A stretch of 5,603 nucleotides of DNA from Candidatus Hodarchaeota archaeon (lineage in GTDB: Archaea > Asgardarchaeota > Heimdallarchaeia > Hodarchaeales > YT1-039). The notes under the pieces are model-generated. The model worked only from the letters and a program-made list of their open reading frames with translations. It made no database searches and had not been told where the DNA came from. The DNA lies in assembly GCA_016840025.1 (NCBI GenBank), contig JAEOTF010000227.1, positions 1-5,603 on the forward strand, written 5' to 3'. Position 1 is the stretch's first letter. Every line of letters begins with the position of its first letter. Shown one piece after another: positions 1 through 4,790 of the stretch. A program made the translations under genes and the position numbers.

Positions 1-918
1 AAAAAGATGGCGAACCTTTTTTTCTGGAGGAAAATAATCGACATTTTTGAAGATAAGTATATCTGAAATTATTTCTCCTCTCGAATTTCTCATGGGAGGA
101 TTGAAAATCATATTAACTGCCCTAGCAATACCGTTGCCTATGTTTCTAATTGTAAGATACATCAGATAATCTTCGAGTTCTACATCAATTATTACGTATG
201 GTCGAGTTTGTCGTTTTCTCGTTTCTTTCATTTCATCGATTGTTTTACTAGTTAGCTGAATATTTTCGAATGTTAGTAGGACAATAATAAGTGATGTTAG
301 AGCAGTAATTAAAGTAATCATATTAGGAAAGTAAAACCAACTAAGTCCAGTTATTAAGATTAGAATTATACCTAGGCGGAGCCAATTTTTGTGTTCTCCT
401 TCAGATTTTCTAAATGGTAGTATGAAGACAAAGCCCATTATACCAAAAGTTATTAATGTAAAAATTGAATAATAAGGCAGACTTAGAAAGGCTTTATCGT
501 ATATCTTTTGTATCGTTAAGGTAACATTTTTTGGGAAGTTTGAGAAAGTATTGTCAACTACGATATAGAAATGGTCAGTAGTTATTGAAATATCAAAAAA
601 ACTTGTAGTAACGTGTCCTGAATCATATATTCTTTCGCTTTGATGCCCATTCTTCCAATTTTCAAAAGTAAATTCATCCATAATGTAGATTTGGATGTCA
701 TTTGTATTTCCACCTTGTGCGATAAATGAACCGATAATTTTTACATTGATCATAGAATTAAAATCTAAAATACCTTCAAAAGAAGTGTAAGTGGCAGGAT
801 TAAGTTTTGAGATATCATCTATTATTATTTCTTGCCCTTTCTGGAACGATAGAAAAAGTCCCAATAGAATAAACAAAGTAATAAGAATCAATTTCCATTT
901 TAATTGTATTTCCTTCAA
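1..918 (-). CDS. Membrane protein with extracytoplasmic beta-sandwich-like domain and cytoplasmic C-terminal domain (3' end outside window)
   Basis: The frame is open for 306 codons from TTG at 918 to the left edge, with no stop, so the protein's C-terminus lies outside. An in-frame TAG at 919-921 directly precedes the TTG, which fixes it as the most upstream start. The first 24 residues (MKEIQLKWKLILITL...) are a lysine-bearing hydrophobic signal peptide or anchor. Residues about 45-140 are beta-rich, with 'NTNDIQIYIMDEFTFENW' and 'HFYIVVDNTFS'. This pattern recalls the GOLD/emp24-like or PPC-like extracellular sandwiches of prokaryotic membrane proteins. Membrane segments lie near 149-168, 180-196 and 198-216. 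A charged linker (about 224-238) leads to 'RPYVIIDVELED...LTIRNIGNGIARAV', a soluble module I know from many uncharacterised membrane proteins. No enzymatic motif is visible. A sensor or stress role is only a guess; the coding call is strong. Confidence 0.85.
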   Translation of the reverse strand, partial: MKEIQLKWKLILITLFILLGLFLSFQKGQEIIIDDISKLNPATYTSFEGILDFNSMINVKIIGSFIAQGGNTNDIQIYIMDEFTFENWKNGHQSERIYDSGHVTTSFFDISITTDHFYIVVDNTFSNFPKNVTLTIQKIYDKAFLSLPYYSIFTLITFGIMGFVFILPFRKSEGEHKNWLRLGIILILITGLSWFYFPNMITLITALTSLIIVLLTFENIQLTSKTIDEMKETRKRQTRPYVIIDVELEDYLMYLTIRNIGNGIARAVNMIFNPPMRNSRGEIISDILIFKNVDYFPPEKKVRHLF

Positions 919-938
919 CTATGCTCAACTGTTTTATC

Positions 939-946
939 TTTTTTAT
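939..946 (-). promoter_or_regulatory. TATA-like box of the leftward membrane-protein gene
   Basis: On the minus strand, ATAAAAAA lies 21-28 nt upstream of the TTG at 918. No clear Shine-Dalgarno sequence sits between them. This spacing is what an archaeal leaderless transcript beginning at or near the start codon would need. It also supports the TTG start over an internal one. Confidence 0.45.
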
Positions 947-991
947 GTAGGTAATAAGCGTGCTATTTCAAATAACTACAATTGTACCATG

Positions 992-1017
992 GCTAGCTAA
1001 GCTAGCGCGCGCGCGCG
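992..1017. repeat. GCTAGC inverted pair followed by alternating GC tract
   Basis: GCTAGC at 992-997 and 1001-1006 is separated by TAA, so the 15 bases can fold on themselves. The second copy runs straight into 13 bases of strictly alternating G and C (1005-1017). Such alternating purine-pyrimidine DNA is the classic substrate for Z-DNA, and it stands out in AT-rich flanks. Confidence 0.7.
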
Positions 1018-1040
1018 AAGAAGCATAATAATGTTTCTTC
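1017..1040. repeat. 10-bp hairpin with AATA loop
   Basis: The arm GAAGAAGCAT (1017-1026) pairs with ATGTTTCTTC (1031-1040) through ten positions, one of them G-T, around the loop AATA. It abuts the GC run directly. No T-tract follows on either strand, so it does not look like a bacterial-type terminator. It could be a cruciform, a protein-binding site or a structured leader. Confidence 0.6.
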
Positions 1041-1125
1041 CATTCCGCCTTGATAAATTAAATTTTGAACTTTTTTTGGGATTGGTACTAAAATCTAATC
1101 CTTACTCTAGTTACTCATCTTTTTA

Positions 1126-1167
1126 AGCTAGCTCTAGTAAATGCTAGAGTTATTATCGCTAGCTAGC
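1126..1167. repeat. Cluster of CTAG-centred palindromes
   Basis: Three palindromic units lie within 42 bases: AGCTAGCT (1126-1133), CTCTAG-TAAATG-CTAGAG (1132-1149) and the 10-base perfect palindrome GCTAGCTAGC (1158-1167). The last ends two bases before the TTG start at 1169, so a protein bound here could control that gene. Confidence 0.65.
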
Positions 1168-1168
1168 A

Positions 1169-1507
1169 TTGATACAGGCAGGATCTCGAGTAGTCGAGAT
1201 GGGCGGCATAAGAATAAAAGGGCCCATTCTGGGAATCGATAAACCCTTTGTAGAAATTAGACATAGACGCCTTAAAGGCATAAAAAAGAGGTTCGGTATT
1301 CGCCTAGGAACGACCAAGAAGGACATTTGTCTTAGAGTGAAGCCGGGAGAAACAACTAGTAGCTGTGCAATTGATCTGCTGCATCTCGGCCTTATCGCAC
1401 ATAATCCCGAATCATTTGAAATAATCGGACCGCTTGGAATTCCTCGCCTAATAGCAACACTAGATATACCAAAAGTAAACATTGAATCCATACTTAGACA
1501 TGCATAA
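1169..1507 (+). CDS. Small unrecognised protein
   Basis: I do not recognise this protein. The frame has 112 codons from TTG at 1169, preceded by in-frame TAG at 1160-1162. An ATG at residue 11 (1199) gives a 102-residue alternative. Neither start has a convincing Shine-Dalgarno sequence. The composition looks genuinely coding: balanced Lys/Arg/Asp/Glu, AGA/AGG and ATA codons, and a higher GC content than its flanks. The opposite-strand frame is Ser/Cys/Arg-rich and implausible. The N-terminal half is basic ('EIRHRRLKGIKKRFGIRLG'). The second half has a possible helix around 'SCAIDLLHLGLIAH' and a 'GPLGIPRLIATLDIPK' stretch. There is no signal peptide, membrane helix or metal-binding cluster. 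It may be a stand-alone small protein or the remaining C-terminal piece of a larger gene. Confidence 0.5.
   Translation: MIQAGSRVVEMGGIRIKGPILGIDKPFVEIRHRRLKGIKKRFGIRLGTTKKDICLRVKPGETTSSCAIDLLHLGLIAHNPESFEIIGPLGIPRLIATLDIPKVNIESILRHA
1183..1200. repeat. 7-bp inverted repeat overlapping the internal ATG
   Basis: ATCTCGA (1183-1189) and TCGAGAT (1194-1200) are perfect complements around the loop GTAG. The second arm contains the first two bases of the ATG at 1199. In mRNA this hairpin would hide that ATG, which favours either the upstream TTG start or translation control. Confidence 0.5.
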
Positions 1508-1770
1508 TACTCTCGAAAACATATGTTACAGCAAGAAATATCGATTGAAAACATAAGTTTCCAGTAAACAAGAATTGACAGAAACTAAGTTGGGAATAAA
1601 GCATCTTAAGAGCAAAAATAGGGTATATTGATAATGTACAGCAAGTGTCAGTAGTAGATTTGCTTTTAAAGTATTGGTGTCCACATTAGCGCGCACTGCA
1701 TTCAGCTAGTTAGACCCTGGAATTGAGGTTTAATTTAAAAAATAAAAGATTAAAAAAATTTGAAATCTTC
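1508..1770. other. Convergent intergenic spacer
   Basis: This stretch separates the tail-to-tail 112-codon gene and the AOR gene. I see no gene in it. It has a GCGCGC at 1689-1694 with a nearby CTAG (1705-1710 region), two 9-bp direct repeats (GAAAACATA at 1515 and 1547; TACAGCAAG at 1527 and 1637) that may be chance, and the T-rich AOR termination region at its right end. Confidence 0.5.
1734..1758 (-). terminator. T-rich termination region of the AOR gene
   Basis: On the minus strand, a run of seven T (1752-1758) and then T-runs of four and six (1737-1747) begin 12 bases after the AOR stop codon. Archaeal RNA polymerase terminates at such T-runs without needing a hairpin. No stable stem precedes it. 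Confidence 0.55.
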
Positions 1771-3606
1771 CTATTTTAATTTAGGCCACAGATCTGTAGA
1801 TACATATTTTAAGCCAATTTTTTCAAGAGTTTCTGGCAGAGGCTTACCCGACTTATCCCACCCCATTCCAGAATAGTAAGCATCGAGCATATCATCCCAG
1901 ACACTGAGTAAACTCTTTCCTTTCCATGGACCTGCATTAGGAGTAGAACCATATCGGACCGACGGTTTATCAGTATCTCGACCTATTATTCCATGCCTAG
2001 TGTTAAAGGCTCTTAGAAGGTTGACAACTCTCAGTCCAACCTGCATTCCTTCCTCCCAAGAGAAATCCCATCCAGTGACAGCACTGACCGCTTCGCATAA
2101 TAGCTGAATATTCGTCCTTGTATTGAATCGACATGTCACTAAAGAATCTTCAAGAATCATCGCACCCTTATTAAGAACATTCGCTTTCACGATCTCTTCC
2201 CATGTAGGATTTACAGCGCGCGCGCCAGCAGTTTCAAGAGTACCCGTATTTGATATGCTTGTGTCAAACATTTCAGTAGGCCCATTGCGATGATCATGGC
2301 CTCTGGGAGTATTTCCCTTTAAAGTGTGAATGGCATAATTCACTGCTTCTCCACCAATACTTTTTGCAGCGCGCATAACGCCTTCAGCAAGAATGTCTCC
2401 GATTCCTTGTCGACACGAAATCAAATTGAGTAATAATCTGGCACTCTCTGCATTTCCCCAAGAAAGGTCTAGGCCATTAGTCTTTTCCTTCGTGAAAATA
2501 CCTTTCTCAAAGCATTCCATAGCAAATCCAACAACCCAACCAGCCTCATTAGTATCCATTCCTAATCGATCAACCTCTTTGCTCAACATTAATGCCGCTG
2601 TAACATCCTCTTGCCCTATGGCTGATGACCAAGCAGCGATCTGTTCGTATTCCGGTTCCTCCAATAATTCGCCAGCATATGGCCCTTCAGTTATTTTCAG
2701 TATATCACAATGATGTATCTGACATGCCCAACAAGAATTTCTTCTAACAGAATATTTCTCTCTAATATACTCTGCACCAAATTTTTGCCATTTATCCTCA
2801 TCTATCTTCCAAGTGCTTGTTGTATAATTCTTCACAGGAAGCCTATTCCCAGAAGCAATACGGTGCATTAAACTTAGAGTTCCATACTCATATAGCCATG
2901 TTGATTGTTTTTTCACATTTTCTCTAAGTTCTTTAGAAATCTCTCTAACTTGATTAACATCGTTAATAGGTACTTGGAAATTTCCACGACGTATCCCTAT
3001 GGCTTTAAGCTTCTTTGAACCCATAACAGCACCTAACCCGTTATGAGAAGCTGAATGACCGTGATCAACGAATACTCCTGCAAATTTGACTAAATTCTCT
3101 CCAGCTGGACCAATAGACACAACAGCCATGTCGCGCTCTTTACAGTCATGCTCATGCTTTATCAAGTCAACGGTTTTATAAGTATCCATACCTGCAAGCC
3201 AATCAGCGTCCTTGAGATCCGTGGACTCCGAGTCCAAATATAGATACTTAAGACTCTGAGCTTTTCCCTTGACAATTATTCCATTAAGACCACAAAGTCT
3301 CAGATATGCACCGAAATAACCGTTTGCTTGACAACAACCAGCTCCGTTCGTGAGAGGCCCCTTAGAGACAACTGAAATAGATCCAGAACCACCTAGAGGT
3401 GTTGCATTAAGAGGGCCCACTGCAAGGATCAATCTATTTTCTGAGTCAAACCACTCTGTTCCAGGTAATACCTCATCATAAAGGAATTTAGCTCCTAAAC
3501 CTGTTCCTCCAATAAACTTCCTTAGAATATTCTCATCAACTTTAACTCGTTCTACTCTCCCCTGATCCAAATCCACCCTTAGAAGTGTTCCTTCATACTC
3601 TGTCAT
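1771..3606 (-). CDS. Aldehyde:ferredoxin oxidoreductase family protein (tungsto/molybdopterin enzyme)
   Basis: This 611-residue protein has the full length usual for the AOR family, which oxidises aldehydes (or related substrates) to acids and reduces ferredoxin, using a bis-pterin W or Mo centre and one [4Fe-4S] cluster in the cytoplasm. The N-terminal domain (about 4-205) carries 'FIGGTGLGAKFLYDE', 'GPLNATPLGGSG...SKGPLT' and 'NGLGAVMGSKKLKAI'. The cluster ligands are probably Cys292, Cys295 and Cys300 in 'SCWACQIHHC', plus Cys492 in 'DSLVTCRF'. Further family landmarks are 'EEPEYEQIAAW' (317-326), 'DTNEAGWVVGFAMECFEKGI' (351-370), 'GIGDILAEGVMRAAKSIGG' (401-419) and 'RGHDHRNGP' (435-443). 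Two departures from the best-known enzymes are four residues rather than three between the second and third Cys, and 'SHN' in place of the common Gly-rich triplet before 'GLGAVMGS'. The substrate cannot be told; a BamB-like or uncharacterised subfamily is possible. The start is ATG, preceded by GGGATGA. Confidence 0.96.
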   Translation of the reverse strand: MTEYEGTLLRVDLDQGRVERVKVDENILRKFIGGTGLGAKFLYDEVLPGTEWFDSENRLILAVGPLNATPLGGSGSISVVSKGPLTNGAGCCQANGYFGAYLRLCGLNGIIVKGKAQSLKYLYLDSESTDLKDADWLAGMDTYKTVDLIKHEHDCKERDMAVVSIGPAGENLVKFAGVFVDHGHSASHNGLGAVMGSKKLKAIGIRRGNFQVPINDVNQVREISKELRENVKKQSTWLYEYGTLSLMHRIASGNRLPVKNYTTSTWKIDEDKWQKFGAEYIREKYSVRRNSCWACQIHHCDILKITEGPYAGELLEEPEYEQIAAWSSAIGQEDVTAALMLSKEVDRLGMDTNEAGWVVGFAMECFEKGIFTKEKTNGLDLSWGNAESARLLLNLISCRQGIGDILAEGVMRAAKSIGGEAVNYAIHTLKGNTPRGHDHRNGPTEMFDTSISNTGTLETAGARAVNPTWEEIVKANVLNKGAMILEDSLVTCRFNTRTNIQLLCEAVSAVTGWDFSWEEGMQVGLRVVNLLRAFNTRHGIIGRDTDKPSVRYGSTPNAGPWKGKSLLSVWDDMLDAYYSGMGWDKSGKPLPETLEKIGLKYVSTDLWPKLK

Positions 3607-3623
3607 TATTCATCCCATAGTAA

Positions 3624-3641
3624 CTTTTATAAAAAATATAC
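3624..3641 (-). promoter_or_regulatory. Probable TATA box of the AOR gene
   Basis: On the minus strand, TATATTTTTTATAAAAG covers this stretch, beginning about 18 and ending about 35 bases before the ATG at 3606. A start site some 26 bases downstream would fall at or a few bases before the ATG, so the transcript would be leaderless or nearly so. This means AOR has its own promoter and does not depend on read-through from the small gene upstream. Confidence 0.45.
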
Positions 3642-3748
3642 ACTATTAACAATATCCCCAATAGATTCAGAATGCAGATAAACGGGTTTCTTTACCCCCT
3701 TTCTTTTCAAAAATTATTGAATAAAAGTCTATAATCCATTAAATCTTG

Positions 3749-3798
3749 CTGGCTAGCTTAATAAATAAACAATTATTCAAGTTATCACTTCTAGCCAG
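3749..3798. repeat. 8-bp inverted repeat flanking the AOR upstream region
   Basis: CTGGCTAG (3749-3756) and CTAGCCAG (3791-3798) are perfect complements 34 bases apart, with AT-rich DNA between them. They sit between the AOR promoter and the small Gly-Gly protein gene. They could be operator half-sites or part of the window-wide CTAG pattern. Confidence 0.45.
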
Positions 3799-3824
3799 TT
3801 GTAAACTATGAGTGGTTGCGCTAA

Positions 3825-4010
3825 CTAACCGCCTTCCACAAGAGGGATTAGAAAGATTTCTTCAAGATCAGGGTTAAAATCAAAAAGTTGCACCTTCTCT
3901 TTATCAATATTTACACTGTAAGCCATCCAACCACTTTGAACGTATTTTCTGAACTTCTCCTCGGTCAATTTTACCTCTTCCTGATTTCGCTTATCCCAAA
4001 CCAGTCTCAC
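3825..4010 (-). CDS. Small beta-grasp-like protein ending in Gly-Gly (MoaD/ThiS or ubiquitin-like candidate)
   Basis: From GTG at 4010 the protein has 61 residues. By eye its layout is strand (RLVWDK), turn, strand (EEVKL), helix (TEEKFRKYVQSG), strand (MAYSVNID), strand (VQLFDFN), then strand 'LEEIFLIPLVEGG' at the C-terminus. That order, together with a hydrophobic last strand ending in Gly-Gly, matches the beta-grasp sulfur carriers MoaD and ThiS and the archaeal SAMP modifiers, whose terminal glycine is adenylated by an E1-like enzyme. Placed upstream of an AOR gene on the same strand, it could supply sulfur for the enzyme's pterin cofactor. That is inference; sequence identity to MoaD is low away from the tail. 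The frame stays open upstream to 4064, and an ATT at 4047-4049 behind a strong GGGAGG would give 74 residues. Confidence 0.7.
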   Translation of the reverse strand: MRLVWDKRNQEEVKLTEEKFRKYVQSGWMAYSVNIDKEKVQLFDFNPDLEEIFLIPLVEGG

Positions 4011-4057
4011 TAGTCCACCATATTCTATACCCCGAGTTTTCTTAGGAATATTAAAAG

Positions 4058-4063
4058 CCTCCC
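4058..4063 (-). promoter_or_regulatory. Shine-Dalgarno sequence that questions the start of the Gly-Gly protein
   Basis: GGGAGG on the minus strand lies 8 bases before an in-frame ATT (4047-4049) and about 47 bases before the GTG at 4010. It is the strongest ribosome-binding sequence near this gene. The only ATG nearby, at 4063-4065, overlaps the motif and opens a four-residue frame that ends at TAA (4051-4053). Either a rare ATT start is used, or GTG at 4010 is used with the weaker GGTGG just before it. Confidence 0.45.
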
Positions 4064-4167
4064 ATTATGTCAAGATACCAGTACAGATGTTTTTCTCCAA
4101 TAAACCATTTATTTCTTTTTGTTGTATTCAATTCCAAAGAATTGTTTTTAGAAAACATGCACTCACA

Positions 4168-4177
4168 CTAGCTAGCT
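4168..4177. repeat. CTAG double palindrome between divergent small genes
   Basis: CTAGCTAG, with flanking bases, lies in the spacer between the leftward Gly-Gly protein gene and the rightward DUF2905-like gene. It is the same motif as the cluster at 992-1167 and the repeat at 3749-3798. Confidence 0.5.
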
Positions 4178-4211
4178 CCACTAAGCCCTAAGTTTATTTA
4201 GGAAGTGTTAT

Positions 4212-4216
4212 AGAGG
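4212..4216 (+). promoter_or_regulatory. Ribosome-binding site of the DUF2905-like gene
   Basis: AGAGG sits seven bases before the ATG at 4224. This selects that ATG over the in-frame ATG four codons later. Confidence 0.5.
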
Positions 4217-4223
4217 CTAAGTT

Positions 4224-4454
4224 ATGGATTTTGATATGACTTATTTTCAGTTTTGGGGAGCCATCCTGATAATTCTTGGAGTCATACTATTTATCACTCC
4301 TCTATTCTTGGAGAGAGTCCCATTCTTAGAAAAAGTTCCATGGATAATCCTCTACGTATACAGAAGTAACAACTTTATCTTTGTAACCTCGCCTATTCTA
4401 ATCATAATTAGTATAATAATTTACTTGATTAATTTAATAAAAATTAGAGTATAA
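4224..4454 (+). CDS. Small two-helix membrane protein, DUF2905-like
   Basis: The 76-residue protein has a hydrophobic segment at about 9-28 and another at 51-73, with a short charged loop between. The pattern 'ERVPFLEKVPWIILYVYRSNNFIFVTSPILIIISIII' parallels the DUF2905 layout, in which a first helix is followed by a Pro-Phe/Leu-Gly-x-Leu-Pro-Gly-Asp-Ile-x-Ile-x-Arg loop, a 'fxFyfP' strand and a second helix. The length also fits. The usual Pro-Gly-Asp loop is replaced by Pro-Trp-Ile, so the match is partial. The function of the family is not known. AGAGG seven bases upstream supports the ATG. The gene stands alone, divergent from the Gly-Gly protein gene and convergent with hsp20. Its stop codon is the first triplet of a 14-base palindrome. 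Confidence 0.75.
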   Translation: MDFDMTYFQFWGAILIILGVILFITPLFLERVPFLEKVPWIILYVYRSNNFIFVTSPILIIISIIIYLINLIKIRV

Positions 4455-4465
4455 AGCGCGCTTTA
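4452..4465. repeat. 14-base palindrome at the DUF2905-like stop codon
   Basis: TAAAGCGCGCTTTA is perfectly self-complementary, and its first three bases are the stop codon of the DUF2905-like gene. A T-run (4476-4480) follows 10 bases later on the plus strand, so the pair could serve as a terminator. It also belongs to the GCGCGC set found across the window. Confidence 0.6.
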
Positions 4466-4719
4466 ATGACTCATCTTTTTCCAGGCTTTGGTTACATTGT
4501 TGGCGCATTGTTACTACTGACGAATGACTTTTATTTACTAACACAGAGCAGTAATAGTTAGCTAGGCGTGCGCGCATTATGAATGCAGATCATTATATGA
4601 CATACCTAGCACGCGAAAAAAAGACTGGTTAGCAGTAATTATCCTATAGATTAATAGGTGAGTCGATTTAAAGCAAAATTTTCCCTTTAATCCAATTCTG
4701 GCCAGAGTATTTTAAAGAT

Positions 4720-4733
4720 TAGCGCGCGCGCTA
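4720..4733. repeat. 14-base GCGCGC palindrome downstream of hsp20
   Basis: TAGCGCGCGCGCTA is a perfect palindrome overlapping GCTAGC (4730-4735). Ten of its bases alternate G and C. It lies just beyond the T-run that probably ends the PAC2-hsp20 transcript. Confidence 0.65.
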
Positions 4734-4743
4734 GCAATTGAAC

Positions 4744-4750
4744 AAAAAAA
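4744..4750 (-). terminator. T-run terminator of the PAC2-hsp20 operon
   Basis: On the minus strand, seven T follow the hsp20 stop codon by about 40 bases, with no stem before them. This matches archaeal intrinsic termination. Confidence 0.5.
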
Positions 4751-4790
4751 GATTCATGAAGATTAAATTCAAGTTTCAGCTGGTATTCTT

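Larger units (their letters stand above)
919..1168. other. Divergent intergenic spacer rich in palindromes
   Basis: This spacer separates the leftward membrane-protein gene from the rightward 112-codon gene. I see no credible coding frame or RNA gene in it. It holds eight CTAG tetranucleotides between 993 and 1166, the motif GCTAGC-TAA-GCTAGC (992-1006), an alternating GC run (1005-1017), a 10-bp hairpin (1017-1040), AGCTAGCT (1126-1133), CTCTAG/CTAGAG arms (1132-1149) and GCTAGCTAGC (1158-1167). The region probably contains both promoters. The palindromes could be operators, recombination sites or genome-wide repeat motifs. Confidence 0.6.
4455..4790. other. Convergent spacer between the DUF2905-like gene and hsp20
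   Basis: This 336-base stretch contains no convincing gene, tRNA or other structured RNA that I can see. It is framed by the palindromes at 4452-4465 and 4720-4733. Inside are TGCGCGCA (4569-4576), CTAG at 4562 and 4602, CCTAT/ATAGG arms (4643-4658) and TCTGGCCAGA (4697-4706). A 31-codon hydrophobic frame starting at ATG 4466 has no ribosome-binding site and is not called. Confidence 0.5.

Noticed and set aside
791..1000. 69-codon plus-strand frame
   Set aside because: Its product is low-complexity (Asn, Ile, Phe, Ser), and it overlaps the start and signal peptide of the clearly better minus-strand gene.
1377..1507. Faint likeness of the second half of the 112-codon product to the C-terminal region of inositol-1-phosphate synthase
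   Set aside because: Only scattered residues agree (ID near a helix, a GP..IP stretch) and the conserved core motifs are absent.
1159..1554. 131-codon open frame on the minus strand opposite the 112-codon gene
   Set aside because: Its product is overloaded with Ser, Cys, Arg and Ile and short of acidic residues and Lys. The plus-strand frame has normal composition and codon use.
1515..1645. 9-base direct repeats GAAAACATA and TACAGCAAG
   Set aside because: They are short, two copies each, with irregular spacing; chance is enough to explain them.
2393..2713. 106-codon plus-strand frame inside AOR
   Set aside because: It is an antisense shadow of the AOR coding sequence, rich in Ser and Pro.
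1109..4480. Shared ACTCATCTTTTT at 1113-1124 and 4469-4480
   Set aside because: A single 12-base match with a T-run, in unrelated contexts and with no further similarity around it, is not enough for a repeat call.
4466..4561. 31-codon hydrophobic frame (MTHLFPGFGYIVG...) after the palindrome
   Set aside because: It has no ribosome-binding site, hydrophobic frames of this length are common by chance in AT-rich DNA, and no family is recognisable.
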